The notes: a model not told the origin generated them from the letters alone. 12,144 nt of DNA from an uncultured Prevotella sp. (GCA_900553965.1 USFX01000072.1:1-12144), one strand, 5' to 3'. Positions 1-7,664 are shown, numbered from the stretch's first letter. Program-made: numbers and translations.

Positions 1-616
1 CGGCGGGCTTGTTCTCCGGCCGTTCGTCGCTGTAGACGCAGAGGAACTTGCGGACAGGACGGCGCTGCGCTTTCTTGAACCTCTGACGCAGCGAGCGGGC
101 CAACGGACAGCCTTCGACGCGCCAGAATTCGGCCACCCGGACGCGCGTCGGGTCTATTTTGAGTGCCGCCCCCATCGAGGAGAAGAAACGGGCGCGCGTC
201 CGCGTGGCCATCTCAATGAGCAGCATCTTGTCGCTGAGCGAGTCGATGGCGTCGACGATATAGTCGTAGTCGTCAAGCCGGAAGCTCTCCGCCGTGGCCT
301 CCGTGAAGACCTCGCAGCGGGCGTCAATCTCCGCCGACGGGCTGACCGTCAGCAGATGGTCGCGCAGGGCGTCGACCTTGACCTGTCCGACGGTCTCGGT
401 GGTGGCCATGAGCTGGCGGTTGATGTTCGTGACGCAGACGCGGTCGCTGTCGACAATGGTCAGATGGCGCACTCCGGAGCGCACAAGGCTCTCGGCACAC
501 CACGACCCGACACCGCCCACTCCGAAGACTATCACACGCACACGGGCCATCTCATCCATCACGCCGTCGCCTAGAAGAAGCCGGGCGCGGTTGAATATTT
601 CTTTCTCTTTCACCAT
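1..616 (-). CDS. tcdA: tRNA threonylcarbamoyladenosine dehydratase-like E1/ThiF protein, 3' end outside window
   Basis: Read on the minus strand from an ATG at 616, the frame stays open for 205 codons to the window edge, so the C-terminus is missing. The N-terminal Rossmann nucleotide site is clear: GVGGVGS at residues 32-38, then IVDSD at 52-56, the NINRQ motif at 64-68 and DAIDS at 122-126. These are the hallmarks of ThiF/MoeB/E1-like adenylating enzymes. The TcdA (CsdL) branch fits best because the protein opens with a short helix directly before the nucleotide loop and lacks a MoeB-like zinc site in the visible part. TcdA uses ATP to cyclise t6A37 of tRNA to ct6A in the cytoplasm. A GGAG stretch lies a few bases before the start. 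The gene is divergent from rlmN, another RNA-modification gene. A different E1-like family member is the main alternative. Confidence 0.85.
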   Translation of the reverse strand, partial: MVKEKEIFNRARLLLGDGVMDEMARVRVIVFGVGGVGSWCAESLVRSGVRHLTIVDSDRVCVTNINRQLMATTETVGQVKVDALRDHLLTVSPSAEIDARCEVFTEATAESFRLDDYDYIVDAIDSLSDKMLLIEMATRTRARFFSSMGAALKIDPTRVRVAEFWRVEGCPLARSLRQRFKKAQRRPVRKFLCVYSDERPENKPA

Positions 617-641
617 GTTCTCCAATCTTGCTTTGAGGCTG

Positions 642-649
642 CAAAGGTA
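642..649 (-). promoter_or_regulatory. Candidate -7 box for the tcdA-like gene
   Basis: Read on the minus strand the sequence is TACCTTTG, a full match to the Bacteroidetes -7 consensus TAnnTTTG, 26-33 bases before the ATG at 616. No clear TTTG -33 box lies at the usual distance, so the call rests on one element. Confidence 0.4.
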
Positions 650-678
650 CTCATTTTATCTGTTTATCGGTAATTTAT

Positions 679-709
679 TTTGTTTTTAGCCCGATTTACA
701 GTAAATTTG
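679..709 (+). promoter_or_regulatory. Bacteroidetes-type promoter for rlmN
   Basis: A -33 TTTG box at 679-682 is followed, after a 19-bp spacer, by TAAATTTG at 702-709, a full match to the -7 consensus TAnnTTTG. Transcription would begin around 715-718, leaving a leader of about 20 bases before the rlmN ATG at 735. No Shine-Dalgarno sequence is visible in that leader, as is usual in this phylum. Confidence 0.6.
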
Positions 710-734
710 CAGATTATAAAGATTTGAACAGACA

Positions 735-1772
735 ATGGATAGCAGTAAGAAAGTGCTTCTCGGCATGACCGTCGGCGAGATGAAGGAGTTTGTCACCGGC
801 CGTCTCGGCATGCCCGGATTTACGGCGGGACAGATAGCGCGGTGGATTTATGCCGGCCACGTGAGGACCATCGGCGAGATGACCAATCTGTCGAAAGCCA
901 ACCGGGCGCGGCTCGAAGAAGTATGCACGGTGGGAGCGATGGAGCCGGCCGACTGTCAGAGGTCGGTCGACGGAACGGTCAAATATCTATTTCCGACGGC
1001 CGGCGGAAAGTTTGTCGAAACCGTGTTCATCCCCGACGGCGAGCGCGCCACGCTGTGCGTATCGTCACAGGTGGGCTGCAAGATGAACTGTCTGTTCTGT
1101 CAGACGGGCAAGCAGGGCTTCGAGGGCAACCTGACCGCCGCCGACATTCTCAATCAGATCTACTCCCTGCCCGAGCGCGAGCGGCTGACCAACGTCGTCT
1201 TCATGGGGCAGGGTGAGCCGATGGACAATCTCGACAATGTCCTCCGGGCCACCGAGGTGCTCACGGCCGACTACGGATACGGATGGAGCCCGAAGCGCAT
1301 CACGGTCAGCAGCGTTGGCGTGAAGAACAAGCTGAAGCGCTTTCTCGACGAAAGCGACTGCCACGTGGCCATCAGCATGCACTCGCCGCTCCACGAACAG
1401 CGTCTGCAGCTGATGCCGGCGGAACGCCAGATGCCGATAAAGGATGTCGTCGAACTGCTCCGTCAGTATGATTTCACGCACCAGCGGCGCATTTCGTTTG
1501 AATATATCGTGTTCGACGGACTCAACGACACGATGGCCCACGCCCGCGAGATAATCCGTCTGGTGAGCGGACTGGAGTGCCGGATAAACCTCATCCGCTT
1601 CCATGCCATACCCGGCGTCGACCTCCACACGACGGATGACGGAAGGATGGAGGCCATGCGCGACTATCTGACGCAGCACGGCGTGTTCACCACGATACGC
1701 GCCAGCCGCGGCCAGGACATCTTCGCCGCGTGCGGTCTGCTGTCCACGGCCCACAGGAACGGGGAGCGCTGA
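735..1772 (+). CDS. rlmN: Dual-specificity 23S rRNA/tRNA adenine-C2 methyltransferase RlmN
   Basis: Radical-SAM enzyme that methylates C2 of A2503 in 23S rRNA and, in studied species, A37 of some tRNAs. At 345 aa it has the usual family length. The radical-SAM cluster motif CKMNCLFC gives C115, C119 and C122. The methyl-carrier and resolving cysteines expected for RlmN are C333 (in FAACGLL) and C108 (in TLCVSSQ). GQGEPM at 158-163 is the SAM-binding GEP region. The start at 735 leaves a normal N-terminal accessory domain of about 100 residues. The loss-of-function relative Cfr is less likely, because nothing suggests a mobile context and the gene sits next to housekeeping genes. It has its own promoter at 679-709, and no terminator is evident between it and pdxA. 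Confidence 0.96.
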   Translation: MDSSKKVLLGMTVGEMKEFVTGRLGMPGFTAGQIARWIYAGHVRTIGEMTNLSKANRARLEEVCTVGAMEPADCQRSVDGTVKYLFPTAGGKFVETVFIPDGERATLCVSSQVGCKMNCLFCQTGKQGFEGNLTAADILNQIYSLPERERLTNVVFMGQGEPMDNLDNVLRATEVLTADYGYGWSPKRITVSSVGVKNKLKRFLDESDCHVAISMHSPLHEQRLQLMPAERQMPIKDVVELLRQYDFTHQRRISFEYIVFDGLNDTMAHAREIIRLVSGLECRINLIRFHAIPGVDLHTTDDGRMEAMRDYLTQHGVFTTIRASRGQDIFAACGLLSTAHRNGER

Positions 1773-1784
1773 TGGCGCCCTAAT

Positions 1785-1801
1785 GCCGGCGCCGGCGCCG
1801 G
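1785..1801. repeat. GC-only perfect palindrome in the rlmN-pdxA gap
   Basis: The run GCCGGCGCCGGCGCCGG contains a 16-bp perfect palindrome at 1786-1801, made of nearly three CCGGCG units. It lies just after the rlmN stop codon. No T-run follows, so it does not look like an intrinsic terminator. It may simply be a short tandem expansion. Confidence 0.4.
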
Positions 1802-1866
1802 AAAGAAGAACGTAAACTTAACCAGCAGCCTGACGCTGCACTATATACACTAAAATAACAGCTTTT

Positions 1867-3213
1867 ATGGAAGATAAACTTATCCGCGTGGCAATCACGC
1901 ACGGAGATACCAACGGAATCGGCTATGAGGTCATTCTGAAGACTTTTGAGGAACCGGGGATGCTCGAACTCTGCACTCCCATCATCTACGGCTCACCGAA
2001 GGCAGCCGCATACCACAGGAAAATGCTTGACCTACAGACCAATTTCTGCATCATTTCCTCTGCCGAGGAAGCTCAGGAGGGTCGCGTGAACCTGCTGGCG
2101 ACATTCGACGAGGAGGTAAAAATCGAAGTTGGGCAGCCTTCTGCCGAAGCCGGCGAGGCAGCCCTGAAAGCTCTCGACCGCGCCATGACCGACTACCGTT
2201 CCGGTCTTTATGACGTTTTGGTGACGGCACCGATCAACAAGAACACCATTCAAAGTGACCAGTTCCACTTCTGCGGCCACACCGAATACATTGAAAACTG
2301 CGTAGGTGAGGGTCAGAAAGCGCTGATGATTCTGATGAACGGCAGCTTGCGCGTGGCGCTGGTGACGACCCATCTGCCCATAAAGGACGTGGCGAAAGCC
2401 ATCACGAAGGAAGCCATCGTCGAAAAGACAAAGACGTTCCACACAAGTCTGAAGCGCGACCTGCGCATCGACAATCCCCGCATTGCCGTGCTGGCGCTCA
2501 ATCCCCATTCCGGCGACAACGGTCTCTTAGGCTCTGAGGAGAGCGAGGCCATCATCCCGGCAATAGAGGAGCTGGAGGCTGCCGGCATTCAGGCGTTCGG
2601 CCCCTACCCCGCCGACGGATTTTTCGGAAGCGGTATGTACAACAGGTTCGACGGCGTGATGGCCATGTATCACGACCAGGGACTGGCCCCATTCAAGGCT
2701 CTCGCCATTGAAGACGGTGTCAACTTCACGGCCGGACTACCCATCGTGCGCACCTCACCCGACCACGGCACGGCATACGACATAGCCGGAAAGGGCATTG
2801 CCGACGTCAGCTCGTTCCGTCAGGCCATCTATACGGCAATCGACGTCTACCGCAACCGTATCAGCTATGATGAACCGCTGGAAAATCCTCTGCCCAAGCT
2901 CTATCACGAGAAACGTGACGAGAGCGAGAAAGCGAGGTTTGCCATGCCCAGACCCAAAGACCAGTTCAGACGCGAAGGAAGGCCCGTCCGCGACGAGCGT
3001 CATGCAAAACCGGCTGCTAACGGCAGTCCTGCGCCAGCTGACAGCGGCAGCAAGACTCCGGCGGACAACGCTGTCGAGACTACAGCCGGCCTGTCACGAC
3101 CGGACGCCGGAAACGCTCCGGCAACGGAAAACGCCCAGACTTCCGTCAGTCAGTCTGCGGAAACAACGGCCGTAACACCATCTGAGACTAACAACCGGAA
3201 AGCAGAAGAATGA
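1867..3213 (+). CDS. pdxA: 4-hydroxythreonine-4-phosphate dehydrogenase PdxA with disordered C-terminal tail
   Basis: NAD-dependent oxidation of 4-phosphohydroxy-L-threonine in the DXP-dependent pyridoxal phosphate pathway; cytoplasmic. The three metal-binding histidines of the family are in place: H169 (TTHLP), H214 (LNPHSGDNG) and H269 (MYHDQGLAPFK). Also conserved are CGHTEY at 136-141 and LPIVRTSPDHGTAYDIAGKG at 291-310. The catalytic fold ends near residue 345. The remaining ~100 residues are low-complexity: first basic and charged (about 346-385), then rich in Ala, Thr, Pro, Ser and Asn. Typical PdxA proteins are about 330-360 aa, so this tail is an addition. The reading frame is intact. 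The stop codon overlaps the start of the next gene by 4 nt, so the two are probably translationally coupled. No promoter box is evident in the 94-nt gap after rlmN. Confidence 0.95.
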   Translation: MEDKLIRVAITHGDTNGIGYEVILKTFEEPGMLELCTPIIYGSPKAAAYHRKMLDLQTNFCIISSAEEAQEGRVNLLATFDEEVKIEVGQPSAEAGEAALKALDRAMTDYRSGLYDVLVTAPINKNTIQSDQFHFCGHTEYIENCVGEGQKALMILMNGSLRVALVTTHLPIKDVAKAITKEAIVEKTKTFHTSLKRDLRIDNPRIAVLALNPHSGDNGLLGSEESEAIIPAIEELEAAGIQAFGPYPADGFFGSGMYNRFDGVMAMYHDQGLAPFKALAIEDGVNFTAGLPIVRTSPDHGTAYDIAGKGIADVSSFRQAIYTAIDVYRNRISYDEPLENPLPKLYHEKRDESEKARFAMPRPKDQFRREGRPVRDERHAKPAANGSPAPADSGSKTPADNAVETTAGLSRPDAGNAPATENAQTSVSQSAETTAVTPSETNNRKAEE

Positions 3214-4271
3214 AAAAGAAATATCAGAACGGCTTCTTCATCTTCGGTATCGCCGTTCTGCTGATAATGACCACGCAGCTCGACTTCGCCCAGGTCTGGG
3301 CGGGGTTGCAGCGTGCGGGTTACTGGTTTCTGGCCGTAATCGTCCTCTGGTTCTTCCTCTATATGTTCAATACGGCAGCATGGTATATCATCATACGCAG
3401 TCAGGAACGGACGCAAAGTACTGGGGCGGAAAACGGGAACGGCAATGGTGACACACCGACGAAAGCATCCGGCAACAACAGCGAGAACGAAAAGGTCTCT
3501 TTCTGGTGGCTGTATAAGATTACGGTGAGCGGCTTCGCTCTCAACTATGCCACGCCGGGAGGACTGATGGGAGGCGAACCCTACCGCATCATGTCGCTCT
3601 CCCCGAAAATCGGAACGGAGCGGGCGTCGTCATCGGTCATACTCTACGCCATGACCCACATATTCTCACACTTCTGGTTCTGGCTTCTCTCCATCGTGCT
3701 CTATGTCCTCATACAGGAGGTCAACATGGCCATGGGCGTCATGCTCACAGCCGTCGGCGCGTTCTGCATCACGGCTATTTGGTTTTTCATCAAGGGATAT
3801 AAGAAAGGTATAACGGTAAGATGTATGAGTCTGGTGAGCCACTTCCCGCTCATCCGCCGCCGCGCACAGCGCTTTTTCGAGAACCACCGGGAACAGCTGG
3901 CCGGCATCGACCGTCAGATAGCCAAACTCCACAATCAGAACCCGCGCACCTTTGTCACGGCCGTCGGCCTTGAACTGGCATGCCGCGTGGTCTCCGCCCT
4001 TGAGATATTCTTCATCCTGCTGGTCATCATGCCCGATGCCAACTATCTCCAGTGCATCCTCATCCTTGCCTTCACTTCTCTCTTCGCGAACATGCTCTTC
4101 TTCCTCCCGCTCCAACTGGGCGGCCGCGAAGGCGGTTTCCTCATGTCGGCAAAGGGACTCGCCATGACGGCCAGCGCCGGAATATTCGTGGCTCTGCTCG
4201 TCCGGCTGAGGGAACTGATATGGACGGCAATCGGTCTGACGCTGATTAAGTTCGACCGGAACATGAAGTGA
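3210..4271 (+). CDS. Flippase-like membrane protein (lysylphosphatidylglycerol synthase TM-region / UPF0104 family)
   Basis: Polytopic inner-membrane protein of 353 aa with hydrophobic segments near residues 9-21, 39-61, 145-168, 174-196, 258-275, 278-302 and 325-347. The family signature is present as NYATPGGLMGGEPYR at 112-126, and the later LPLQLGGREGG at 299-309 also fits. Known relatives include the membrane domain of MprF and YbhN-type proteins, which are linked to lipid handling; the actual substrate here is unknown. There is no soluble aminoacyl-transferase domain, so it is not a full MprF. Residues 66-96 form a hydrophilic, Asn/Gly/Ser/Thr-rich loop between the second hydrophobic segment and the signature, which looks like a lineage-specific insert. 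The ATG overlaps the pdxA stop by 4 nt and follows an AGAAG stretch. Confidence 0.85.
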   Translation: MKKKYQNGFFIFGIAVLLIMTTQLDFAQVWAGLQRAGYWFLAVIVLWFFLYMFNTAAWYIIIRSQERTQSTGAENGNGNGDTPTKASGNNSENEKVSFWWLYKITVSGFALNYATPGGLMGGEPYRIMSLSPKIGTERASSSVILYAMTHIFSHFWFWLLSIVLYVLIQEVNMAMGVMLTAVGAFCITAIWFFIKGYKKGITVRCMSLVSHFPLIRRRAQRFFENHREQLAGIDRQIAKLHNQNPRTFVTAVGLELACRVVSALEIFFILLVIMPDANYLQCILILAFTSLFANMLFFLPLQLGGREGGFLMSAKGLAMTASAGIFVALLVRLRELIWTAIGLTLIKFDRNMK

Positions 4272-4291
4272 AAATGAATCTTTTGAAGATA

Positions 4292-4364
4292 GACTGATTA
4301 TTATATAGGTATAGACTGATACCTTATTAAATAAAGACTGATAGATTATTTAATACGGACTGAT
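4292..4364 (+). repeat. Array 1: four GACTGAT cores at exact 22-bp spacing, ending at a start codon
   Basis: GACTGAT occurs at 4292, 4314, 4336 and 4358, each exactly 22 bp after the previous copy. The bases between cores are AT-rich and differ from unit to unit, apart from small AT dyads such as TATAGGTATA (4304-4313) and ATTATTTAAT (4345-4354). The fourth core directly abuts the ATG at 4365. The array fills most of the 93-nt gap between the flippase-like gene and the phosphatase gene, so it may be the transcribed leader or operator of the phosphatase. Period and core are seen directly; any function is inferred. Confidence 0.85.
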
Positions 4365-4892
4365 ATGAAAGAAGAAAACAGCTTGAACGACATGAAGACA
4401 TCCGTACTGTTTGTCTGCCTCGGAAATATATGCCGTTCGCCCGCAGCGGAAGGCATCATGCAGCACTTGGTCCGTGAGCGGCTGCTGGACGACTGTATCG
4501 AAATTGATTCGGCCGGAATAGGTCCGTGGCATGCCGGAGAGCTTCCGGACAGACGAATGCGCAGCCACGGCGAGGCTCACGGCTATGACTTCTGCAGCCG
4601 TGCGCGGCAGATACGCCGTGAGGATCTGGCCTGCTTCGACTTCATTATCGTCATGGACAGCGAGAACCGCCACGACGCCATGGCAATGGCACGCACCGAC
4701 GAGGAACGACGGAAGATAAGGATGATGACGGACTTCTGCCGCCATCACGATGGCCACGACTGCGTGCCGGATCCATATTACGGCGGCGACCGCGGCTTCG
4801 AGCTTGTCATCGAACTGCTGGAAGATGCCTGTGAGGGACTGCTGGACCACATCATCGAGACCCGTGGACCGCAGTGGGCGGCGCATATCTAA
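4365..4892 (+). CDS. Low-molecular-weight protein tyrosine phosphatase
   Basis: Cytoplasmic LMW-PTP, 175 aa. The P-loop CLGNICRS gives the nucleophile C18 and the phosphate-binding R24. The general-acid loop VPDPYYG carries D136, at the expected distance of about 118 residues. Such enzymes dephosphorylate tyrosine kinases of capsule export or arginine/tyrosine-phosphorylated proteins; no kinase is in view, so the partner is unknown. The start at 4365 gives nine residues before a second ATG at 4392 (Met10). Most family members begin just before VLFVCLGN, so 4392 is a real alternative. That matters here because the 22-bp array runs directly into the first ATG. No Shine-Dalgarno sequence is evident at either start. 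Confidence 0.93.
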   Translation: MKEENSLNDMKTSVLFVCLGNICRSPAAEGIMQHLVRERLLDDCIEIDSAGIGPWHAGELPDRRMRSHGEAHGYDFCSRARQIRREDLACFDFIIVMDSENRHDAMAMARTDEERRKIRMMTDFCRHHDGHDCVPDPYYGGDRGFELVIELLEDACEGLLDHIIETRGPQWAAHI

Positions 4893-4979
4893 AAGGTTGG
4901 ACGACAGCGGGACGGCAATTCATGTAATTTTGGTTGTTCAATCCGTAATTATGATAATGATGCAGAGACTGATTTGCCG

Positions 4980-4987
4980 TATCTTTG
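4980..4987 (+). promoter_or_regulatory. Candidate -7 box for the tat block
   Basis: TATCTTTG matches the Bacteroidetes -7 consensus TAnnTTTG. It lies 63 bases before the tatA ATG. No clear TTTG sits about 19 bp upstream, so the -33 element is weak or absent. A single GACTGAT at 4967-4973, the same heptamer as array 1, lies just upstream, but it is alone here. Confidence 0.4.
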
Positions 4988-5049
4988 CATACGATAAGTC
5001 TGCGCTCGACGCTACATTCAACGATTAATAAACAAAAAGAGAATAATAT

Positions 5050-5253
5050 ATGTTTGGACTTGGAATGCAGGAAGTGCTTGTCATCGCACTTATAGTATTG
5101 CTTCTCTTCGGCGGCAAGAAGATTCCCGAGCTGATGAACGGACTGGGCAAGGGAGTCAAAAGTTTTAAGGACGGAATGAACGGACAGGGCGGCGAAGCCC
5201 CGGCTGAGGAAACTAAGAAGGAGGCCAAGAGCGACGGGCCTGAGGAAAAATGA
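5050..5253 (+). CDS. tatA: Sec-independent protein translocase TatA
   Basis: Pore or recruitment subunit of the twin-arginine translocase in the inner membrane. The 67-aa protein has the standard layout: a short N-terminal membrane helix at about residues 4-19, the FGGKKIPEL hinge at 20-28, an amphipathic helix to about 43, then a charged, flexible tail rich in Glu, Lys and Ala. Helix and hinge match TatA/TatE rather than TatB, which has a longer cytoplasmic helix; no separate tatB is present in the window. The stop overlaps the tatC start by 4 nt, which supports co-translation. Confidence 0.95.
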   Translation: MFGLGMQEVLVIALIVLLLFGGKKIPELMNGLGKGVKSFKDGMNGQGGEAPAEETKKEAKSDGPEEK

Positions 5254-6029
5254 GCGCCGGAGATGGCGGTGTGACCACATTCTGGGACCATCTGGACGAA
5301 TTGCGGGCCTGCCTGATACGCATAATCCTCATAACTGCGGCCATGGCGGTGGTGGCTTTCTGTATGAAAGACACGCTTTTCGATGTCGTCCTCGCACCGC
5401 GTGAAAGCAGTTTCATAACCTACCGCCTTTTGGGAACAGAGCCGTTCGCACTCCATCTGATGAATACGGGACTGACCGAACAGTTCATGATTCATATAAA
5501 AACCGCGCTCTATGCCGGTCTGCTGATGGCCTCTCCTTACGTGCTGTACGCCATGTTCGGTTTCATAGCGCCGGCACTCTACGCCGACGAGCGCCGATAT
5601 GCCGTGCGGATAACGTTCAGTTCCTACATCATGTTCATGGCCGGAACGCTGCTCAACTACTTTCTTGTGTTTCCGCTGACAGTCCGCTTCCTCGGTACAT
5701 ATCAGGTGAGCGCCGACGTTGACAACATGCTCACGCTCCAGTCATACATGGACACGCTCATAACGATGAGCCTCGTGATGGGCGTAGTGTTCGAGCTTCC
5801 GGTCGTCAGCTGGCTTCTGGCACGCATGGGAATCATCAACGGCTCTCTGATGACGCGCTACCGGCGTCACGCCATCGTAGCCATACTCATCATCGCAGCC
5901 ATCATAACGCCGACGACAGACGTCTTCACGCTGTTCGTCGTCTCGCTGCCGATATGGCTGCTTTACGAATTGAGCATACTCATAGTGAAGACAACGGGCA
6001 GAAAAGAAAACTATCAAATACAGAAATAA
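5250..6029 (+). CDS. tatC: Sec-independent protein translocase TatC
   Basis: Receptor subunit of the Tat translocase that binds the twin-arginine motif; inner membrane with six helices. HLDELR at residues 14-19 is the N-terminal signature. The conserved glutamate in the first cytoplasmic loop is E114 (ALYADERRY), and FELPVV at 181-186 and the ITPTTDVF stretch with D224 also fit the family. The length of 259 aa is normal. It overlaps tatA by 4 nt and is followed after 3 nt by the polyferredoxin gene, so these genes are almost certainly one transcript. That transcript continues with two proteins that carry Tat-like signals. Confidence 0.96.
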   Translation: MSAGDGGVTTFWDHLDELRACLIRIILITAAMAVVAFCMKDTLFDVVLAPRESSFITYRLLGTEPFALHLMNTGLTEQFMIHIKTALYAGLLMASPYVLYAMFGFIAPALYADERRYAVRITFSSYIMFMAGTLLNYFLVFPLTVRFLGTYQVSADVDNMLTLQSYMDTLITMSLVMGVVFELPVVSWLLARMGIINGSLMTRYRRHAIVAILIIAAIITPTTDVFTLFVVSLPIWLLYELSILIVKTTGRKENYQIQK

Positions 6030-6032
6030 GTC

Positions 6033-7535
6033 ATGTTAAGAAAGATTAGAACCACACTGGCTGTGGTGTTCTTCGCGGGCATCACACTGCTGTTCCTCGA
6101 CTTTACCGGCACCATCCACCGATGGCTGCACTGGATGGCGCACATCCAGCTCGTGCCGGCGCTGCTGGCCAACACTCTAATAGTCCTCGTTCCGCTGCTG
6201 CTCACGCTCATCTTCGGACGCATCTACTGCTCCGTGATATGCCCGCTCGGCGTCTTTCAGGACATCGTCTCATGGCTCCACAACCACGGCCGCAAGCGTC
6301 CCTACACTTATTCAAAGGCGAAGACATGGCTCCGATGGACCATGCTGGGCGTCATGGTGGCCGCTTTCGTTGCCGGAATCGGCTCGCTTGTGGCCCTGCT
6401 GGAGCCCTACAGCGCCTATGGCCGCATAGCCGCGACGCTCTTTCAGCCGCTCTGGCAACTGGCAAACAACGCTCTGGCAGCCATCGCCGAGCGCATTGAC
6501 AGCTATGCGTTCTATTCCGTTGACGTCTGGGTGAAGAGCATGCCGACGCTCATCATCGCCGCCGTCACCTTTATTATAATATGTATATTGGCTTGGCGCG
6601 GAGGCCGGACATACTGCAACACGATATGCCCCGTCGGCACATTGCTCGGTGCTTTGTCACGCCTGTCGTGGCTGAAAGTGCATATCGACACCGACCTCTG
6701 CCGCAACTGCGGGTCCTGCGCACGCTACTGCAAGGCTTCATGTATAGACGTGAAGAACCACGCCATCGACGCGACACGCTGCGTCGTGTGCGGCGATTGC
6801 ATCGGTAAATGCAGCTTCGGAGCCATCACCTACGGTCATCAGGCCAAGCCGAAGACCGGCGACAAGGCCGTGAAACGCAATTCAGAAGCCACGGCTTCCG
6901 CCACACCGGACCTCACCAAACGCTCTTTCCTCCTCGCCACGGCAATGGCGACAACTGCCGCAATGGCTCAGGAGAAGAAGAAGGTGGACGGCGGACTGGC
7001 CAAGATTGAGGACAAGGTTGCTCCAGAACGCCAGACACCGCTGACCCCTCCCGGTTCGCTTAGCGCCCGAAATCTCGCTAAACGATGCACCGGATGCCAG
7101 CTTTGCGTCTCCAAGTGTCCCAACGGAGTGCTGCGGCCGTCGACCGAACTGACCAAACTGATGCAGCCCCTGATGTCATACGAGCGCGGCTACTGCCGTC
7201 CGGAATGCACGGCTTGCTCCGAGGTATGCCCCACAGGAGCCATCCGTCATATCGCCAAGGCAGATAAATCGGCCATACAGATAGGCCACGCCGTGTGGGT
7301 GAAGAAGAACTGCATCCCGCTGACGGACGGCGTGGAATGCGGCAACTGTGCCCGCCACTGCCCCACTGGAGCCATCGAGATGGTTCCTTCAGTGGCCGGC
7401 GACGACCAGTCTCCGCGCATACCGGTCATCAACGAGGCACGCTGCATCGGATGCGGAGCCTGCGAAAACCTTTGTCCGGCCCGCCCGTTCTCAGCCATCT
7501 ACGTCGAAGGTCACGAGGTTCACAGAACCATCTGA
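6033..7535 (+). CDS. NapH-NapG-like polyferredoxin fusion with internal Tat-like signal
   Basis: 500-aa membrane Fe-S protein. The N-terminal half resembles NapH: hydrophobic segments near 8-25, 44-63, 103-125 and 170-188, two CxxxCP motifs (C66/C70 and C195/C199), and two ferredoxin-like clusters at C223-C237 and C250-C260. Residues 295-313 then read like a Tat signal (TKRSFLL, hydrophobic stretch, AMA before Gln). The C-terminal half resembles NapG, with four cysteine sets at 352-362, 388-399, 427-443 and 471-481, including the spaced C-x8-C-x2-C-x3-CP form. Six [4Fe-4S] clusters in all can be predicted. In nitrate-reductase operons NapG and NapH are separate proteins passing electrons from quinol. 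There is no napA in view, so the acceptor is probably another protein, plausibly the next gene product. The frame is continuous with even codon use, so a sequencing fusion is unlikely. Confidence 0.88.
   Translation: MLRKIRTTLAVVFFAGITLLFLDFTGTIHRWLHWMAHIQLVPALLANTLIVLVPLLLTLIFGRIYCSVICPLGVFQDIVSWLHNHGRKRPYTYSKAKTWLRWTMLGVMVAAFVAGIGSLVALLEPYSAYGRIAATLFQPLWQLANNALAAIAERIDSYAFYSVDVWVKSMPTLIIAAVTFIIICILAWRGGRTYCNTICPVGTLLGALSRLSWLKVHIDTDLCRNCGSCARYCKASCIDVKNHAIDATRCVVCGDCIGKCSFGAITYGHQAKPKTGDKAVKRNSEATASATPDLTKRSFLLATAMATTAAMAQEKKKVDGGLAKIEDKVAPERQTPLTPPGSLSARNLAKRCTGCQLCVSKCPNGVLRPSTELTKLMQPLMSYERGYCRPECTACSEVCPTGAIRHIAKADKSAIQIGHAVWVKKNCIPLTDGVECGNCARHCPTGAIEMVPSVAGDDQSPRIPVINEARCIGCGACENLCPARPFSAIYVEGHEVHRTI
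6915..6971 (+). other. Internal Tat-like signal and AxA site inside the polyferredoxin
   Basis: These codons give residues 295-313. T295-K296-R297-S298-F299-L300-L301 fits the Tat consensus S/T-R-R-x-F-L-K with Lys for the first Arg; KR forms work naturally in some Fe-S Tat substrates such as Salmonella TtrB. A moderately hydrophobic stretch follows, then A310-M311-A312 before Gln, a good type I signal-peptidase site. Cleavage is inferred, not shown. Confidence 0.55.
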
Positions 7536-7574
7536 CACACCATTAAGTCTCCAACAATTCATTCATGACAGTCT

Positions 7575-7664
7575 ATGAGCAACAATAAAGATATGACACG
7601 GCGCAGGTTCCTGCAGGTCTTCGGAGCTGGAACCATGGCCACGGCCGCCGCACTCACGGGGTGT
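7575..7664 (+). other. Tat signal peptide plus lipobox
   Basis: These codons give residues 1-30, ending at the lipidated cysteine of LTGC. The RRR triplet at 9-11 includes the pair in the register required by the Tat consensus. A KDD cluster at residues 35-37, shortly after the cysteine, resembles the charged export signals of Bacteroidetes surface lipoproteins, so the protein might be at the cell surface. That last point is weak. Confidence 0.75.

Noticed and set aside
1065..1754. Long minus-strand open frame (229 codons) opposite rlmN
   Set aside because: It is fully inside rlmN on the other strand, has no recognisable motif, and GC-rich genes commonly give such open antisense frames.
1785..1801. 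GC palindrome as the rlmN terminator
   Set aside because: There is no T-run after it and the palindrome has no loop; the following bases are purine-rich.
4967..4973. A fifth unit of the GACTGAT array before tatA
   Set aside because: It is a single heptamer, over 600 bp from the array and out of its 22-bp register; a 7-mer can recur by chance.
6600..6980. Sequencing frameshift or false fusion joining NapH-like and NapG-like genes
   Set aside because: The frame is continuous, the linker has normal codon use, and it carries a coherent Tat-like signal instead of random residues.
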